Source: Lepidonotus clava | Lineage: Eukaryota > Annelida > Polychaeta > Phyllodocida > Polynoidae | NCBI GenBank assembly: GCA_936440205.1 | Contig: OW387143.1 | Span: 31,694,949-31,758,948, forward strand | Reading direction: 5' to 3' | DNA: 64,000 nucleotides | Shown: positions 60,691-64,000 of the stretch, in pieces | Position numbering within the stretch: the stretch's first letter is position 1 | Layout: each line of letters opens with the position of its first letter | Position numbers and translations under genes: made by a program | Notes under the pieces: model-generated | Database searches by the model: none | The model's input: only the letters and a program-made list of their open reading frames with translations | Told to the model about the DNA's origin: nothing

Positions 60691-61441
60691 GTACGTGGGA
60701 ATGTCCCTCTATACCAATAAGTTCGGTGCCGCCTTCATGTTTCTCAAAGGTTTTCCTCCTGATGTTTTACATTGATGTGATAAACAATTGCTCGTTTTGT
60801 ATATCCTCGTTTCTGACCTTAGGAAAATGTATCTATCTTGCAGGGAATGTTTCCTCTATATTCATCAAAATAATGATCTTCCTGGAGCCACTTCGCATCT
60901 ACATCCGGTGCGAACCAATGCACTTCCGATCGTTCTCGCTGACAGGCTACAAATGGATACCCCATAGGTGGTATAGCCCCATACATACACCGGCCCATAC
61001 AACAGGTCCGCTCAGCGTCCCCGTTAATCCATCCCCCACACTATTACCAGGGGTATCTCTTTCAGCTGGTGTTAATCCAGCGGGCCCCTCACCAGATGAT
61101 CCAATCACCCAGCCCTGGAGGGACTGATGAGGCCCCTTTGTCCGGGCGGTGTGTGGAGGTACTCACACCGTTAATCTCCTTATATGCGAGGTGTTAATCC
61201 ACAATGAGCACGGAGATGGGTTAATCCTCTAATCCTGGCCTGAAGACTCAGTGTGGTGAGCTGCTCACAGGCCCTTCAGGTGGGCGGGACTCAGTGCTGA
61301 GACGTTGAGTGAGCTGCTCGTCCGCGGGGCTGTACCTGTTATCAGCTATATGGGAGGTTGGGACAACAAGCGCTGCTTATGAACAATGACCTACTAGTAA
61401 TCTATTTATGGTGGCAAGTAGAGCGTGAAATAAACGTTTCC

Positions 61442-61474
61442 TATATATATATATGTTTATGTGTGTCAATGTGC

Positions 61475-61511
<37 letters not shown>
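61442..61511. repeat. (TA)n microsatellite
   Basis: A short (TA) run at 61442-61454 and a long one at about 61477-61511, separated by TG-rich sequence. Confidence 0.95.
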
Positions 61512-61513
<2 letters not shown>

Positions 61514-62214
61514 TAATTATATTGTATATATTTACATATACACATATAAAAAACACAAGTATACAAACACATAGCCTAGCCCTGGTCAGGTGAATTCCGC
61601 TCCTCGGTTGGGCAGGTAAAATCTGAGATGCAACCCACAGGAGCACTAACCTTCAAATCATTGTTATTGAGTCTTGATATAAATGACAAAATATTTAGGT
61701 GTCTATATATGTTTTTATAATCCCTGCATGACTCCTGATGAAGGACCAAAAGGGCCGAAAAATTAGCTAACGCCCAGCTAGTACTATTTATCAGTTTCTT
61801 GGTTATGCATATTTGTTTTCATGTTTATAATTCCATTTTGTATGTTACATAATATGTGCTGACCACAGCGAATGGTGCACTTCCCTCTACACGATACTAC
61901 AAGAAAACTTACCAGTATTGAATGAGCTAAGTTCGACAGCCGGCCAATTAGACGTCTAAGCCGACATTCGACTACCTGTTTACGCTCTGAGCACCTACTG
62001 AGTGTTTTCTTGTTACGTATGAGTGGCGGTGGGAGGCGATGATTGTCACGAGGCAGTTTAACTCAAACTTAAATACGTCGAGTTTTACACAACACCTAGT
62101 GGGGAACCACGACGCTCTCACTCCCTCCCCGCCCCCAACAACTTGACACTGGGGGTCGTGAGCTTTGGTTCATGAACTCAAACCGTTGAGAACCATTGGT
62201 TCAAGGCGTGAAAC

Positions 62215-62275
62215 ATGTGGTGCCTTATTCAAGGCTAACCTAAATGTGGTGGTTTATTTAAGGTTTACATAAATT
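62215..62275. repeat. 31-bp imperfect tandem duplication
   Basis: ATGTGGTGCCTTATTCAAGG and ATGTGGTGGTTTATTTAAGG in tandem. Confidence 0.65.
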
Positions 62276-62966
62276 ATCACATGGTTCACGCCTCGAGCAA
62301 GAGTGACGTATAGTGCCCAAGTTTCCTTTCGACTGCTCAAATTTTATACTGTCAATTTGCGTTTATCTATTTTTCAATAAATATTTTTCCACGATTTTTA
62401 AAAATAATCACACGAATTTCTAAGTTCTCGGCAATTTTCCTATATTAGATAAATGTTTGTAAACATCCTTTCGTTAAAAAAATATCAGCTCAAAATCGAA
62501 CCCTCTCATAATATTCAAACAGGCTGTATACAAATTTGTCAATAAAAGGATACAATAATATTATATGTTAGTAGTATTCAACACGTGGAGGCAAGTCCTT
62601 AGCAGGTGGTCTAGTTATTCACCTGGAGTTGAATCCTATAATAACATACAACTGGAGGCGTTTTGGCTCCTCCACAGCTCCCCATTTCTTTGTGACTGAG
62701 AATATATTGAGGGGTCTAGCGAAAACTACGTCTATAGTAGAGCCACGTCCAGGTAGGTACAAAGGTACACAATAGTCCCTCTGGGTACGACCTGAGGCTT
62801 GAGGCTGGACTGGGGACCTCTCAATTGGATCTGTATGTCAAAGGACTGCAGGAGGATATTCTCCCCACTTCCCACCTCCTTCAGTGGTTATATATATACG
62901 GGACGAGATCAAGATGTCTTTTAATCATAGGAACTGATTTTAAAGGGAATCCTGATGAAGGGATTT

Positions 62967-63175
62967 TACGAGGGAAATAAACTACAGGAATAGAGTTCTG
63001 ACATTGAAATCATACTGAATTGACTAGCAAACACTAAATGCTCCCGACTGATGAAAAAAAGGACAGATACATTTCCTACTTTTTTCTTAAGAAGCAACTA
63101 CGAGGGAAATAAACTACAGGAATAGAGTTCTGACATTGAAATCATACTGAATTGACTAGCAAATACTAAATGCTC
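62967..63175. repeat. Near-identical 77-bp direct repeat, 132 bp apart
   Basis: TACGAGGGAAATAAACTACA begins at 62967 and 63099. The copies agree over about 77 bp with one difference (CAAACACT versus CAAATACT), then diverge. The near identity indicates a young duplication. Confidence 0.95.
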
Positions 63176-63781
63176 TCAAACAAAAACTAAAGCGGTGTAG
63201 GAAAAATCAGTGGTGTAATCCAAAATCAACGGAGGGAATGAAATCCTTAAAAAGTAGGGAAAATTACATCTCTAATTGTGTATTTGTCAATGAAAGTGGA
63301 TGGTGTTTTTTAGGATTGTCATGTTCCCAAGTCGAACTTAAACTTGGAATACTGAGAAATACATGTGTCAATATTACTGAAACATCATATTCAGTTCAAA
63401 GTTGGAAATAAGGAGGGCCATGGAAGACCACGATGACATCAATCTTTTCTGGTGGGAAAGTACATAATATTTGTATGATGGTTGATATATATATATTAGT
63501 TTACTTATTTCTTCCGCTACTTTATCACTCCCATTGTGGTCGTATACAAGTCGTAGGACTCTATTACACGCCTATAACTATAAGGGGCTCTTGTGTATCA
63601 TATTTTAAAATCAGTTCCTGCTCCTAGAAACACCTGCAAGAAGAATATCACTGCCAAACAAGCAATCACTCTGTCAACATATGAGATAAGTCAAAATTCC
63701 AAGCAATGTAAGTATGTGACTGCATGGATAATTAATGGAAGTCACAAGCCGTACCTGCATGGTGCACCTGAGTGCACCTCA

Positions 63782-63803
63782 CCCCCCCCCCCCCCCCCCC
63801 CCC
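63782..63803. repeat. Poly(C)22 tract
   Basis: Twenty-two consecutive Cs on the + strand, an unstable homopolymer whose exact length may be a sequencing or assembly artefact. Confidence 0.85.
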
Positions 63804-64000
63804 ACCCGACCCCAAGCTCAGACCCAGACGGTGTTACCTCTCTATGTGTGTTTAGCCGGGCCTCTCCCACTCACTCCATATTGCCTGATCAACGGGGATC
63901 AGGGCACGGAACCCTTAAGCCGAATTTCACTGGCCGATTTTGCACCCGATTTAAAAAATCGACACTGGAAATAAATGTTAAATAACAATAGATATGGTTA

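Larger units (their letters stand above)
60449..64000. other. Upstream flank of candidate EVI5 exon 1a
   Basis: No further exon recognised. It would hold the distal EVI5 promoter if exon 1a is real, but no clear core promoter motif is visible. Contents are the simple repeats and the duplication listed separately; 60700-61430, 61530-62200 and 63180-63780 show nothing I can name. Confidence 0.5.

Noticed and set aside
60726-61127. 133-codon plus-strand open frame upstream of exon 1a
   Set aside because: No recognisable domain or sensible composition; consistent with chance in AT-rich then C-rich DNA.
62098-62198. Small hAT-like MITE with GTGGGGAACCAC and TTGAGAACCATTGG ends
   Set aside because: Wording of the ends and an internal GGGTCGTGAG recall hAT elements, but the inverted repeat is poor and no target-site duplication is visible.
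1-64000. LINE, LTR or other autonomous transposon coding regions
   Set aside because: No reverse transcriptase, integrase or transposase motif was seen in any frame.

Overview
The window looks like eukaryotic nuclear DNA from an invertebrate animal. Coding exons are short, carry GT-AG splice sites and sit in long non-coding tracts. No bacterial-style gene, long intact transposon ORF or CRISPR array is visible. A mollusc is the best guess. It rests mainly on one SINE (38314-38527) whose 3' part resembles the V-domain of V-SINEs such as the molluscan RUDI family. This is an inference from memory, not a database hit.

The only gene recognised with confidence is a minus-strand orthologue of EVI5/EVI5L, a TBC-domain Rab GTPase-activating protein. 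Nine exons (exons 2-10 of the model) lie at 17851-26333. They encode a repeat-bearing N-terminal linker, a conserved pre-TBC segment and the complete TBC domain, with both catalytic fingers (IRRDITR and YCQG), ending just before the expected coiled-coil half. Reading phases agree at every junction. Two candidate first coding exons end in a phase-2 donor that fits exon 2: 1a at 60300-60448 (behind a 34 kb intron) and 1b at 27499-27641 (just below a CpG-rich block with a YY1-like motif at 27781-28350). This suggests a long and a short promoter for the gene. The coiled-coil exons were not found in 1-17850, so the gene probably continues off the left edge.

Layout: 1-17850, intron 10 or 3' flank, rich in tandem repeats; 17851-26333, the TBC exon cluster; 26334-60299, the very large intron 1 with the SINE, DNA-transposon-like elements, minisatellites and repeat-free blocks that may be regulatory; 60300-60448, candidate exon 1a; 60449-64000, upstream flank with simple repeats and one recent duplication.

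The non-coding DNA is crowded with short tandem arrays (unit lengths 14, 19, 27, 32, 35, 47, 51, 52 and 127 bp among others). It also holds a small inverted-repeat element family with three copies, a 1.25 kb terminal-inverted-repeat element carrying two tRNA-like promoters, and a 150 bp CAGTGGCGG-ended MITE. I found no exotic new system. The observations most worth following are the alternative first exons, the triplicated splice donor beside exon 7, the three-copy element family and the tRNA-like boxes inside the TIR element.
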